Source of the DNA: Lentisphaeria bacterium
GTDB lineage: Bacteria; Verrucomicrobiota; Lentisphaeria; Victivallales; Victivallaceae
Assembly (NCBI GenBank): GCA_022009855.1
Contig: CP091727.1
Span: forward strand, 3,782,001 to 3,846,000
Reading direction: 5' to 3'
Length of the DNA stretch: 64,000 nucleotides
The position numbers and the translations under genes are program-made. The first letter of the stretch is position 1, and every line of letters starts with the position of its first letter. Below are positions 9,210-19,693 of the stretch, one piece after another. The notes beneath the pieces were generated by a model. The model was not told the DNA's origin. It worked only from the letters and a program-made list of their open reading frames with translations, and searched no databases.

Positions 9210-12200
9210 ATGAAATTATCTCTGGTGTTCATGTTATTTTCCATCTTGCCGGCAGTATCGGCCGGACGTCTGCTGATCGATTCCGACGGGACGCTTCGGA
9301 ACGAGAAGCACGAGCCGCAATTTTGACCGGCGTCGTCATGTCGCATCAGACGACGGCAGAAATCACCCGGTTCGGGAAAAAATTTCGCGGCTGTTACCCG
9401 GAAGAATACCGCTGGATCTATGAGACGTTGCCCACTGTGGAGTACTGGAAAAAGCTCGGTTTCAACTCCGTCATCTCCATGAACGACCGATATGCCCTGC
9501 GGATCTTCTTCCCCGATTACGAGCAGAATCGGTCGATGGATCCCTACACCCACTACGACCGCGGCATCCGTACACTGGGATTGAAGAAAAGCCGGCTGCA
9601 TTGGAGCTCCGAGCCGGTGGAACAGCTCAAAACGCTGCTCCGGAGCTACCGGGATTTTCCGTTCTTCGCCGACTGTTACCAGCCGACGGGCGGGTATCGT
9701 CCTGATCTGGATAAGCTGTTCCCTCCGGAGGTGCTGACGAAACGCCGAATCACTTCGCATCCGCGGGACATTCCGTTTCAGCTCGGGTCCCCTGAGGGGC
9801 GTGATCGGCTGTTCCGGCTCTACACCTACATGGTGAAGAGTTACACGGAACTCGGCGTTTCGCCGCTGGCCTACCGGATGATTACCGAGAACCGCTACCG
9901 GGACTACTCCGACGGCAACCGGAAACGGTTCGAAGAGCGGCTGCGGAAAAAATTCGGAACGCCGGAGGCGATGAACGCCGCGTGGAACACCCGTTACGCT
10001 TCGTTCGGCGATGCGGCGAAACTTTCGGAGTCGAAACAGTACTACTCCCGTTCCGGCAGAGGTTGAATTCAGCAAAATGGAGCAGGAGCAGGCGGCATCT
10101 GCGTTTGCCGAACTTCACAAGTTGGTGAAACAGCTTGACCCCGGCTCGTATGGTATCGCAGTGCAGAATCTCGGGCGTCACATGTACCGTGACATCACCT
10201 GCAACTTCAACCTTTACCTCATGAATCAGCCGCTGCAGGTTGTTTCGTCCGGAACTGGCAACTACACTTTCAACAATCTGGAAAATGTTTCCGATGAAAC
10301 CCCGTTCGGCGATGCTCCCTCAGTGTCGGAGGAATTGAAGGAGTCGCTGATCCGCGAAGCGTTCTACCGCACACTCGCCCGGAACAAGCTGCTGGTCAAT
10401 CTGGAGGCGTACGGTGCCGGGGCCAGGGTTTCGGCGCAATCGTTCCATTCGGTTCTCTGGCGGGAACTTGCCACCGGTCACGCCGCGGTCGAATTTCATG
10501 AGTGGGGAGGGCTGCGGGACGATCCGGCCAATAAGAATCCCACCAGCTTCAGGCTGCTCAACCCGAACGCCGCTCCTCCGGAATCCTTTGCCGGGGTCCG
10601 GGCGATGCGGAAAGAGGCGGAGCCGCTGCTGGATTTCTTTGCGGTGCGCGGCAACCGGCCCCGGGCGGAGATCGCCTTTCTCTTCTCCTACCCGACCGTG
10701 CTGCTGGATCACGCCATGCGGCAGCGCAACACCGCGTTTCTGACTGAACTTGCGGTACCGCTCACCTTTCAGCACTACGCATACGATGCGGTGTTCGAGG
10801 AGGCGATTCCGCAAACTGACCTGAGCCGGTACCGGATCCTTTTCGCCGCGGGCGTCGCCGGAACTTATGATGCCACGCTCCCGGCGCTGGAAAAGTTCGT
10901 GAAGGAGGGCGGCACGCTGGTCCTCTCCGGCGCGGCGATGGACCGCAACGAATACGGTGTGCCGATTCGGAATCCGCTCTCCGATGGAATCACCTTCCGG
11001 AACCGCGCGAACGGTAAACTCGGGCTGGTGAAGCCGCTCGGCATCGTGGCGAAGGACTCCCGGTCCCTGAAACTCTCTCCGCCCTGGAAATCCCTCGCCG
11101 AGGTGAATGGTTCGCCGATTCTTGCGGTGCGCGACTACGGCCGGGGGGCGGGTGTACGCCTTCTCCGGAGAGATGCAGGATTACGCCCGGGCGGTGCTGC
11201 TGAAGGAGGTGCTTGCGCCGGTGGCGAAACTCGCTCTGGTTCGTGCCGTCGATCGGGACGAAGAGGTGCCGAACATCGAGATCATCAAGGCGCGTTCCGG
11301 TTCGCTCACGGCGTGGTACATCAACAACGTCAATTCGACGGCGAAACAGATCCGCCTCTCCGCGCCCGAACTTGCCGGAATGGCGGTGGTCGATCCCATT
11401 GCCCGGGAACGCTATGCGGTGGAGGCTGGTTCCGTTCTGTTGAAGGTCGATTCCGCCAGTTGCCTCATTCTGGTCACCGGACCGGAGGCGGATTTGAGAC
11501 GGCGATTCGGTGAGATGCCGGCCGTTTCACCGGCGGAGATCTCCCGTCGGTATGAGGCGGAAATGGAGCGGCTTCGGAAGGCAGGGCGGAACATTCGCCC
11601 CTCGCTCCATGTCAGCATCGAAAATTTTGCCAATGCCGGATTCGACAACGCGCAGAAGTGGGGAGACCGATACCGCCTGGAAGGAGGATGGGAAACGGGA
11701 TCTCGTCCAGCTGCCGTTCCATGAGAATCCGTTCGGCGATTTGCGGTTTGAGATCATCCGCTTCGACTACAACGAGAATCGGAGCTGCATCGCGCTCAAG
11801 TCGAAGAACAGCCCGGAGTATCCCGCCGCGGTGAAGAACATTCCGCTGACCGGGCGTTTCGCCTCGGTTGCGTTCCTGCTTGGCGGTACCCATGTCCGGC
11901 CCGGAGAGACGGCGTTGGAGATCCGCTTTCACTTTGAGGACGGCAGCTCCATCACGGTTCCGGTGGTGGCGGGGAAGGATTTCGGCAGCTGGATGCTCGA
12001 GAAGAACTCTGAAGAACTGAACCGCAACTGCGTCTGGAAAAACCGGGATAACCGCGGACTGTTCGTCTTCGAGTGGTTCAATCCGGAGGCGGCGAAGCCG
12101 CTCGCCTCCATCAATCTTATCTCACGCAGCGGGGAGACTACTCCGATAATCTGTGCGATTACGGCGCTTCCTTCGGTCTACCGGAAGAGTTACCGGCACC

Positions 12201-12683
12201 GGATCGAGCTTTCCGAGGCGATGCCGCGCACCGAGCGGCCGGAGCGGATGCAGTGGGATGGGGACATCCTCCGTTCGAAGACGAATTTCGTCTGGATCTT
12301 CACGCCGAAAGGAAAGACGCTCCCGCTGACGGAACGACAGTGGAAGAACGCGGTTGTCCGCTTCTCCATTGCGATGGAGCCGAATGAGTACGGCGTACGG
12401 CTCGCGTTCGACCGGATGGGAATGGGGCCGCGTGGACTGCGCAACGGTCGTGCAATGCAGCCCTCACCGAAATCCTGGACCTTCACCGACAACACACTGT
12501 CACCGTTTATTCGGGGCAAGGGAAGCACCGGGAAATGGGTTGAGGCGGAAATCCCGCCTCTACAACGCAAGCTGTACCGGTGAGGGTATTGAACCGCTGG
12601 AAGAGCTGACCTCTCTGATGTTTTCCAGCTTCATCAAGGCGCCGATCAAACTGCGTTTCCTGCGCATCGAATACGACGATTGA
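9210..12683 (+). CDS. Secreted GH42-like beta-galactosidase-type enzyme (multiple frame breaks)
   Basis: ATG 9210 follows AAAAAAGGAG and encodes a signal peptide (MKLSLVFMLFSILPAVSAG). Joined frames give about 1,150 residues. The catalytic barrel covers roughly 9315-10550; RMITENRYRDYSD and FGTPEAMNAAWNTRYASF resemble the GH42 acid/base region and the segment after it. A beta-galactosidase trimerisation (GATase-like) domain follows at about 10640-11000, with AEIAFLFSYPTVLLDHAM and LEKFVKEGGTLVLSG. The remainder holds beta-sandwich domains ending in a metal-independent sugar-binding-like C-terminus (LKLRFLRIEYDD-type end). Frames switch near 9315, 10055, 11148, 11668 and 12555, mostly in C or G runs. 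It probably acts outside the cytoplasm on beta-galactosides. Confidence 0.68.
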
Positions 12684-12692
12684 CGGGGAGGT

Positions 12693-13815
12693 TCAGCCGC
12701 CGATCGGCAGGGAGTTCTGCCGGTGGATGAGTTCGGTGAGCTTGACCACGTTGACGCCATCCTCCATCGTAATCGGATAGGGGATTCCGTTGCGGATGGC
12801 GTCATAGACATCCAGCCACATCGTGTCCTGCGAGTAATAACCGGTCGCCTGCGTGCCGACGCCGGACTCCTTTCGCGCGCCCTTCTGCAGGGTGTGACCA
12901 CGGCCCGCTTCGACCGGAATCTCCTCGCTGATCAGTTCCAGATGTTCCTGGTTGCCGTAGAACAGCGGATAATTTCCCCTCTTCCGCATGGATTTCCGGC
13001 AGCTGGAATCCCGGCTTCAGGTATTTGAGACGCAACACCTTGCCTTCGTTCGGCACAGTCAGCGCTCCGCGGTCGCCCCAGACCTCGTACAAGTTCCCCG
13101 GCAGCGCACAGGCGGAGGAGATTTCGATATCCGCGACGCAGCCGTTTGCCGCCTTCAGCAGGATCTTGATCTGATCGTCGGCGTCGCCGGCGGAGAAGTT
13201 GTGCTGAAGATCGCTCCACACGTCGACCACCGGCGAGCCGAGCAGCTGAAGCGCCTGATCCAGAATGTGCGGGCCCCAGTTGTTCAGCATTCCGCCGCAG
13301 AAACGGTTCAGCGTCTGCCAGTCCCGCCGTCGGCAGTAGATGGGGTGCCGGTACAGCTTGATCATGGTGATTCTGCCGAGAATTCCCTGCGAGAGAATCC
13401 GCCGGATGTGGTTGAACTCCGGTTCATAACGGCGGTTGAACCGCAGGAAGAGCCTGCCCGGATAACGCTCGGAAGCCTCCTTGAGACGCATGACCTGTTC
13501 GACGCTCACGGCGATCGGTTTTTCAATGACCACGTATTTCCCGGCCTCCAGCGCCTGAATCGCCTGCGGCGTGTGGTCCGCATTGCGGGTGGCGATGGTG
13601 ACGAGTTCGACCTCCGGGGCTGCGAGCAGCTCCGGGAGCGTGGCGAAGGTGCGGATGCCCGCCGCTGCGGGGGGCAGATCGAGAAGACGGTCGGGGGCGG
13701 TGTCGCACCCGGCGGTGATTTCGAAGAGGTCCGGATAAGAGGCGAGTTCCGGGATGTGCATCTGGCGCCCGGCGCGACCGAGGCCGCAGATCCCGACTTT
13801 GATTTTCGGCTTCAT
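12693..13815 (-). CDS. Gfo/Idh/MocA-family oxidoreductase (one frame break)
   Basis: It starts at ATG 13815 with AAGGAG upstream. The Rossmann domain shows VGICGLGRAGRQMHIPEL and the signature VVIEKPIAVSVEQ. A substrate domain follows with LNNWGPHILDQALQLLGSP, the usual catalytic-His helix. At about 12975, in a CCCC run, the frame changes and resumes as GNYPLFYGNQEHLELI, ending at 12693; total length is about 373 residues. It has its own promoter (TTGTCA-16-TATATT, 13866-13893) behind the terminator of the FAD oxidoreductase gene. Its stop is 9 bp from the end of the GH42-like gene on the other strand. Confidence 0.8.
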
Positions 13816-13865
13816 TCCAACTCCTTTTGGCTGTACAAGAGCATCAGACATCGAGGCTGAAAAAT

Positions 13866-13893
13866 AATATACCACGTCCCGGTGGAATGACAA
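13866..13893 (-). promoter_or_regulatory. Sigma-70-type promoter for the Gfo/Idh/MocA gene
   Basis: On the minus strand TTGTCA (13893-13888) and TATATT (13871-13866) are separated by 16 bp. The start codon lies about 50 bp downstream. Confidence 0.55.
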
Positions 13894-13928
13894 TGCAGAA
13901 AATCGACAATGATTTGTACAAAAGGGAT

Positions 13929-13970
13929 GTTCCGGATCCGGCGAGGAACTCCTCCTGCCGGAGCCGGAAC
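13929..13970 (-). terminator. Hairpin terminator after the FAD oxidoreductase gene
   Basis: GTTCCGG/CCGGAAC and TCCGGC/GCCGGA arms form a stem of 7+6 bp with one mismatch and a 14-base loop. On the minus strand it is followed by ATCCCTTTTG. It sits 11 bp beyond the stop at 13981, in the right place to end that transcript. Confidence 0.6.
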
Positions 13971-13980
13971 ATGGAGGTTT

Positions 13981-15426
13981 TTACAGCGGTACGCCGTTCG
14001 CCCGGAGCGCGGTTTGGATCCGGCCCGGTTCGAGTTCATGCGGAGAAACCTTATTTTCCAGCGAGAGCGCGGCGGCGGTTCCGGCTGCTTCGCCGATGGC
14101 GAAACAGGTGCCGATGACGCGCGCCGAAGCCATTGCGATGTGGGTCGCCGAAATGCAGCGTCCGGAGACGATCAGATTCTCGACCGTTTTCGACAGCAGA
14201 GTGCCGTACGGGATGTCGTAGAAGTCGTTTTCCGGCAGGAACGGGGTTCTCGGGGAGCTGGTCGGAGCAGCGGCTTTTCATGATGCACCGCCGTTTCTGG
14301 AACTGCTCGACCTTGCAGTTCGCCGAGCAGAGCGAGTCGCGCTGACGGCCGGGATAGATGTTGCCGAGCGGGCAGTGGATGTCGATCCACCAGCAGCCGC
14401 GGGCGATGGTGGTGTCGGGATGTTTCCGGCACTCCATGACATCTTCGTCGGAGAGCTGATAGAGCCCGGTGATCTGACGGGTTTCCCGGACACCGACGAC
14501 GAACGGGAAGTCGATCAGATAGGCATTTTCGAACCCCGGAACGTTCTTTCTGGCAAAATCGAACATCTCCCAGGTGTCGCGGCGGATCTTGAATTCGGCG
14601 CGGGTGAGGTCCGGCATGCTGGTGCCGTCGCCGGCGGCGCGGGTGGTGTCCGGGAGACCTCGTCGAGCCGGACGGTCGAGCCGACCTCGTCGATCCAGTT
14701 GGTGCCGCGCGAGTGGACCTCGCCCCGGCGGATGCCTTCTGCGACGATTTCGTTGCCGCGGTCGATCTCCTCCTGGGTGCGCGGGCGAACTCCGCCGATC
14801 CGGAAGCGGGTGCCCATCGACTGGGTCAGGCCGTCCGCCTTGCGCCCCCTTGGTGTACGGGGCTCCGGCGAAGTGCGCGAGATCGGCGTCTCCGGTGGCG
14901 TCGATGAACAGTTTTCCGGTGATCGCCTGCCGGCCGGATTTGCTTTCGATCACGATCGCCCGGATCCGGTTCTCTTCCAGAATGGTATCGACCACCCAGG
15001 CGTGGAGGAAGACCTTCACGCCGGATTCCAGCACGATGTCGTCGCACACCTTCTTGAAGAGCTCCGGATCGAAGCTGATCGCGGACCAGTCGATTTTGCC
15101 GTCAGGCAGAGCTCCGCCGATCTTCTGCAGCCGCCGGACGAGTTCCACCGGAATTCCTCCCAGAAGGATATGTTCAGCCGGGTTCACATGGTTGACTTTT
15201 CCGGGCGCGTACCGCCCTTCCACCGGCGAATAGCCGAAAAACGGTCCCATGAGACAGGTGGTCGCCAGACCGCCGAGTACGCCGTACCGTTCAATCAATA
15301 CAGTTTTCTTCCCGGCGCGAGCCGCCGCCACCGCCGCCGGAATTCCCCCGGGCCGCCACCGATTACGACGACGTCGGCATCGGCGATCACATCGAGTTCC
15401 CGGGCGGGTTCATGAATCCTTTCCAT
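13981..15426 (-). CDS. FAD-dependent oxidoreductase (FAD_oxidored-like), several frame breaks
   Basis: ATG 15426 has AGGAGG upstream. The N-terminus reads MERIHEPARELDVIADADVV, then IGGGPGG (dinucleotide-binding loop) and, after a G-run break near 15350, TVLIERYGVLGGLATTCLMG. It continues SGRQAITGKLFIDATGDADL, the second FAD contact. Breaks near 14845, 14655 and 14235 separate RFRIGGVRPRTQEEIDRGN, FPFVVGVRETRQITGLYQLS and the C-terminal LIVSGRCISATHIAMASARV with AIGEAAGTAAAL. About 480 residues. Members of this group act on sugars or are found with glycan-degradation genes; the substrate is unknown. It is divergent from LacI and carries that regulator's operator on its transcription start. 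Confidence 0.75.
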
Positions 15427-15464
15427 CCTGGTTCCTCCTGCTGAAAGGTTGAGAAATTTGAGTT

Positions 15465-15480
15465 GTTGAAGCGCTTCAAC
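15465..15480. promoter_or_regulatory. LacI-type operator O1 (perfect 16-bp palindrome)
   Basis: GTTGAAGCGCTTCAAC is fully palindromic with a central CG, the classic LacI/GalR operator shape. It covers the predicted transcription start of the FAD oxidoreductase gene, immediately downstream of its -10 box, so binding should repress. Confidence 0.8.
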
Positions 15481-15486
15481 ACTTTT

Positions 15487-15514
15487 ATTATACCATCGAT
15501 TTCGAGGAAGTCAA
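15487..15514 (-). promoter_or_regulatory. Promoter of the FAD oxidoreductase gene
   Basis: On the minus strand TTGACT (15514-15509) and a consensus TATAAT (15492-15487) are separated by 16 bp. The LacI operator begins seven bases downstream of the -10. Confidence 0.7.
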
Positions 15515-15556
15515 GCGGTACTGGAATGAAAATTCGGAGAAAAAGAGGCGGTGAAC

Positions 15557-15586
15557 TTGAAAAGCATCGATTCGATGGCACATTAT
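15557..15586 (+). promoter_or_regulatory. Promoter of the LacI-family gene
   Basis: TTGAAA at 15557-15562 and CATTAT at 15581-15586 are separated by 18 bp. The second operator starts seven bases later, so the regulator probably represses itself. Confidence 0.5.
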
Positions 15587-15592
15587 GCTGGA

Positions 15593-15608
15593 ATTGAAAC
15601 GCTTCAAT
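15593..15608. promoter_or_regulatory. LacI-type operator O2 (near-perfect palindrome)
   Basis: ATTGAAACGCTTCAAT differs from a perfect palindrome at one symmetric pair and from O1 in its core by one base (AACGCTT versus AGCGCTT). It lies between the LacI promoter and its ATG at 15624. Confidence 0.75.
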
Positions 15609-15623
15609 GAGGAAGATAAAGAG

Positions 15624-16625
15624 ATGCGCGCGACACTGAACGATGTGGCGAAAGCGGCGAATGTTTCCGCTTCGCTGGTATCGATGCACCTCAACGGCCA
15701 TCCGCTGGCGAAGCGGATCGCGGAGGAGACGAAGCGGCGGATCGACGAGGCGGTGCGCCGGCTGGACTACCATCCTTCGGCGGCGGCGCGGGCGCTGAGC
15801 ACCGGGCGGAGCAGTCTGCTCGGACTGGTGGTGGGGGAGATTTCGAACGCCTACTTTTCCCACTTCGCCGAGACGGCGCTGGAGGAGGCGGCCGGGAGCG
15901 GCTATCAGCTGGTGATTGCGGTGGAGCGCGACTCCGGGGGAACCGGCCCGATGTGGGCAAGTTTTCTCGGGCAGCAGCTGGCGGGGGTGATCTACTGCCC
16001 GCTCTACCGGGAAGATTCTGAATTCGCCGTGCGGCTCGCTCGGCGAAATACGCCTCTTCTTCTTGTCAACCAGAGATTTGGCAGATGTCACTCGATCTGT
16101 GACGATTCGCGCGATGCGATGTACCGGGCGGTGACGATGCTGCGCGACCGGGGGCATCGGGTGATTCGCGGCGTGTTCGGCACCTCCCACACCAAGGCGG
16201 AGGCGTTTCTGGATGCCTGCGGCCATGCGGCGGTATCGGGGGAACTCTGTCCGTTCCCAACCGGAAACCGCGAAGAGCGCCGGGCGACGGTGGAGGAGCT
16301 CTGCCGTCTCCGTTACCCGGCGCTGGTGGTGAACGGCCACCTCACCAACGGGCGGCTGCTGCGGAAGCTTCGCACGGACTGTCCGGATTACCATCCTGAT
16401 CTGGTCATGAGCGTCGCCTACTGGGATCGGTCGCTGCAGGACGGGCATTTCCTCGGTGCGGTGCTGAGCCGGGCCGGCGAGACAGCCCGGCGGGCGGTTC
16501 GTTCGCTGATCGAGCTGGTGCGGGAGCCGGATGCTTCGCCGCGGATGGAGGAGATTCCGGCGGACTTTGTTCCCGCCGCAGAATTTGCCCGGATTCCGGT
16601 TTCCGACCCGGAAGATGATTTCTGA
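15624..16625 (+). CDS. LacI/GalR-family transcriptional repressor
   Basis: 333 residues, intact. I chose ATG 15624 (MRATLNDVAKAANVSASLVS) with AGGAAG upstream; an in-frame ATG at 15585 precedes operator O2 and is unlikely. The HTH is at residues 4-23 and the hinge helix region is YHPSAAARALSTGRS. The periplasmic-binding-like effector domain (about 60-325) includes LLGLVVGEISNAYFSHFAE and LIELVREPDASP. Two matching operators lie in the upstream divergent region, so control of the FAD oxidoreductase gene and of itself is likely. The inducer is unknown. Confidence 0.88.
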   Translation: MRATLNDVAKAANVSASLVSMHLNGHPLAKRIAEETKRRIDEAVRRLDYHPSAAARALSTGRSSLLGLVVGEISNAYFSHFAETALEEAAGSGYQLVIAVERDSGGTGPMWASFLGQQLAGVIYCPLYREDSEFAVRLARRNTPLLLVNQRFGRCHSICDDSRDAMYRAVTMLRDRGHRVIRGVFGTSHTKAEAFLDACGHAAVSGELCPFPTGNREERRATVEELCRLRYPALVVNGHLTNGRLLRKLRTDCPDYHPDLVMSVAYWDRSLQDGHFLGAVLSRAGETARRAVRSLIELVREPDASPRMEEIPADFVPAAEFARIPVSDPEDDF

Positions 16626-16649
16626 GCCTCCCGGGTCCCTCTGTACGGA

Positions 16650-17544
16650 TTATCGGCAGGCGGGAGCGGGCGGCGTCAGCGGGGCAGGGATTGGCGCTGT
16701 CGAAGAGCGGTGCAATGCTGCGGATTCCCGCCCGGTAGCCGCGGGGAGAAATTCCGGTCAGACGGCGGAAAAGATTGGAGAAGTAGAAGAGATCGTCGAA
16801 TCCACATCGCATGGCGATTTCTCCCACTGATAACGTGCTGGAAATCAGAAGTTCCCGCGCTTTTCCGATCCGGAACTGCTGGAGGTACTGCCCCGGCGGA
16901 ACCCCTTTCATCCGGCGGAAGAGATGCGAGTAGCGGGAGACCGAAGGTAGGCGCGCGCCGCCAGATCCGGAATGGTGATCTTCTCCGCAAAATGTTCGTG
17001 CAGAAACTCCAGCGATTCCTGAATCCGCCGGTCGGACCCAGCGTCTCCCCGGCAGAACTTTCTCCCGTTCCGGCAGGGAGAGCAGCAGAATCTCCTCGAT
17101 CACATTCAAAATCAGCCGGCGCCGCAGTTTGTAGGGGCCGACGTAGGTCATCAGTTTCTGCGCTTTCTTCATCAGAAGCGCAATCTCACCGTACAGCTCC
17201 GGCGACAGCCGGATCAGACCGACTTCGCCCTGCTCCTTCGGACCGTAGAAGAGCAGGTTGTGCAGATGTTCCGTCTCCTGAAAGACGATCCAGTCGTGAA
17301 TCCAGTCCTTGCCGGGCTGTGACGTGTAGTCGTGAACGATCACCGGCGGAAAGAGCAGCAGATCGCCCGGATTGACCTCGAACGGGGCGGGAGAGTCCGG
17401 ATTGATCAGCCCTCCGCCCTCCCGGGTCAGGTTGAGAATCCAGCTGTCGACCCCTTCCGGGCGGTAGATGCGTCCGGAAGGGTGATGGTAGCTGAATTTT
17501 GTAAATCCGGCGATGCAGTCTTCCGGAAAAAGTTTGCAGATCAT
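16650..17544 (-). CDS. AraC-family transcriptional regulator (frame breaks; 3' end uncertain)
   Basis: It starts at ATG 17544. The cupin-like sensing domain contains YHHPSGRIYRPEGVDSWIL and VNPGDLLLFPP. Between about 17045 and 16940 the best reading is out of frame (IQESLEFLHEHFAEKITIPD, then LAARAYL), so two compensating indels lie there. The HTH follows: RYSHLFRRMKGVPPGQYLQQ and CGFDDLFYFSNLFRRLTGIS. The main frame stays open to 16405, running antisense into the LacI gene, which is probably artificial; a stop in an adjacent frame at 16650 fits the expected domain end. It is divergent from the Gfo/alcohol dehydrogenase/GH36 run, its likely target. Confidence 0.72.
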
Positions 17545-17583
17545 AAATAGCAGAATCCTCTATGTTTTCGACTGAAGCGCCCA

Positions 17584-17626
17584 TTGTGTTTTGAGTTAGA
17601 ATAGCATATAATATAAGAGAAATCAA
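17584..17626. promoter_or_regulatory. Overlapping divergent promoters between AraC and Gfo genes
   Basis: Plus strand: TTGTGT (17584-17589), 17 bp, TATAAT (17607-17612), leading to the gene at 17630 with a very short leader. Minus strand: TTGATT (17626-17621), 17 bp, TATTCT (17603-17598). The two promoters interleave, so polymerases would compete for the same stretch. Confidence 0.6.
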
Positions 17627-17629
17627 GCG

Positions 17630-18661
17630 ATGCCTGACAAAAAAGAAAGCATGACCGCAGAGATGAAAAACACAATAAGACTTGGCGTTGTCGGACTCGG
17701 CAACGTCGCACAGAACAACTATCTGCCGTACCTCTCCCGCCAGGAGAATGTGGAGCTCTTCTGCTGCTCCCGGGATCCGGAGAAGGCGAAGGCGTGCGCC
17801 GCACGCTTCGGGATCCACGCCTGCACCACGCTGGAAGAGCTGGCCGGAATGCACCTCGATGCAGTTTTTATCCTTACTCTGGAGCAGTTCCATTACGGGA
17901 CCGCCTGCCGGCTGCTGGAGTTCTCCCGAAGCGGCTCTTCATCGAGAAACCGCTGGTGGCGCGCAACGGACAGGCGGAGGTCTGCGAACAGGATTTCTTC
18001 GATGCGCTCGATCTGCTGGACACGGGCGAAGCGGGCGGGAACTGAAATCGCCATGAACTTCAACTACCGTTTCTTCGACCAGATGATCCGCCTCCGCCGA
18101 CTGGTGGAGGAACGGGATCTCGGACCGCTCCGGCAGAGTTCGTGGTTGGTCCACTACGCCTGCTGGAGTCATTGCCTCGATCTGCTCCGCTGGTTCGGCG
18201 GCGAGATCGCGGAGGTCTCTCCGTGAGCGGGAATGCTGCGGCAGCGATTCCCTGCGGGGGGCGGATCTGGCCGGCGCCTTCACGATGCAAAACGGCGGAT
18301 GCGGTTCGATCGTCGGCTCTGCCGGGGCGGCGTTCGAACTGCCGCTCTACCGGGCGGTATTGCAGTTCGAGCGCGGCACCGTGTCGTTCTCCGATCTGGA
18401 TGTTTCGCTTCAGTTCGATCTGCCGGGGAGGCGTATCAGGAGAGTTTCACTCTGGGCGCCAACCGTTCACGCTGGGATCAGTATGCCGCGTCGTTTGAGA
18501 AATCGCTTGCGGCGTACCTCGAAAGTGTGAGAATGAAGCGTCCGGCACCGGTCGGCGGCATGGAGGGGGTGCGGGAGCTTCAGCTGGAGGCGGCGCTTCG
18601 CCGTTCGGCGGCAACCGGCCGCCGGGTGAATCTCGGCCGGGAATTTCCGATTACATTGTGA
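17630..18661 (+). CDS. Gfo/Idh/MocA-family oxidoreductase (multiple frame breaks)
   Basis: The N-terminal Rossmann domain is clear: IRLGVVGLGNVAQNNYLPYL, then CCSRDPEKAKACAARFGI. The signature LFIEKPLVARNG reads in a second frame from about 17925. MNFNYRFFDQMIRLRRLVEE reads in a third, with later segments FELPLYRAVLQFERGTVSF and ESFTLGANRSRWDQYAASFE in further frames, ending at 18661. The start is uncertain among ATGs at 17630, 17651 and 17663. It opens an apparent operon with the dehydrogenase 13 bp downstream. Five or more breaks make the exact sequence unreliable, but domain order is normal. Confidence 0.68.
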
Positions 18662-18674
18662 TGGGAGAAAAGCG

Positions 18675-19670
18675 ATGAAGCGTTTGAAGTTCTGCGGAAA
18701 CGGCAAGTTGCAGTTCGAAGAGGTGCCCGATCCGGTGCCGGAGGCGGGGGAGGTGGTGATCCGCACTGCCTGTTCCGCCATCTGCGGCAGCGAGATGCAC
18801 GCCTATCGGAATGAGGGGATGGAGGGGGGCAATCCGGGCCACGAAGCGGTCGGAACCGTCGTCGCGGTGGGTTCGGGGGTGAAACATCTTGCTCCCGGGC
18901 AGCGGGTGGGGGCCAGTCCGGTTGCCGGATGCGGTCGCTGCCCCGCCTGCCGCGAAGGGAAATTCACCTGGTGCCCGGACTGGCGGTTCTACGGCAGCAT
19001 GCACGCGGAGAAATTTCTTGCCGCGGCGAATGCGTGTCGTCCGCTCCCGGACGATCTGGATTGGGAGAGCGGCGTCCTGCTCACCGGTGACGGCTTCGGG
19101 GTGCCGTTTAACACCGCGCAGAATGTTCGGATCAACCGGGTGGAGAGTGTGGCGATCTTCGGCGCCGGACCGATCGGCCTGGGGAGCGTCATCATGCAGA
19201 ACCATTTGAAGCGGAACGTTTTCGTGGTGGATCTCTCTGCGGAACGTCTTGCGCTGGCGCTTCGCCTCGGTGCGGCGGAGGGATTTCAGCCGCAGCAGTG
19301 CGACGTGATCGCTGAACTGAAACGGCGCACCGGCGGGAACGGGGTGGATCTCTGCATTGAAGCGGCGGGGCAGCCTTCGACGGCGAAGAGCTGTTTTGCC
19401 GCAGTCCGGCGCGGGGGCAGGTGATCTTCAACGGCGAACAGGGGAAGGTGGAGTTTTCGATCAGCGATGATTTCATCCGGCGGGACATTACGGCGACCGG
19501 TTCCTGGTTCTACCACTTCTGTGAATTCGATGCGATGTACGCGTTGTGGAAGAGCGGTCTTGCCGTGAATTCATTGATATCACACCGTTTTTCCTTCGAC
19601 GACGTGGCGGAGGCCTATTGCCTCTTTGCTGCAGGGGAAAACCGCCAAAGTTCTATTGAAATATGAGTGA
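18675..19670 (+). CDS. Zinc-type alcohol dehydrogenase (medium-chain dehydrogenase family), frame breaks
   Basis: About 330 residues. The start follows GGGAGA. Catalytic-domain marks are CSAICGSEMHAY (catalytic zinc Cys), GHEAVGTVVAVGSGV (zinc His-Glu) and CGRCPACREGKFTWC, resembling the structural zinc lobe with cysteines spaced 3 apart. The nucleotide fold has VAIFGAGPIGLGSVIMQN. The frame changes at a GGGGG run near 19412, resuming VIFNGEQGKVEF, and again near 19635, where KTAKVLLKYE ends at 19670. It is probably sorbitol/threonine-dehydrogenase-like and cytoplasmic, and probably oxidises a sugar or polyol released by the neighbouring hydrolases. Confidence 0.78.
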
Positions 19671-19693
19671 GACGATTGAGACGAGAGTGAAGA

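Noticed and set aside
15585..15623. Upstream ATG for the LacI gene
   Set aside because: It would place operator O2 inside the coding sequence and lacks a ribosome site; ATG 15624 has both context and family fit.
16405..16649. Extension of the AraC gene antisense into LacI
   Set aside because: About 80 extra residues beyond the AraC domain with no family match and complete overlap with a confident gene.
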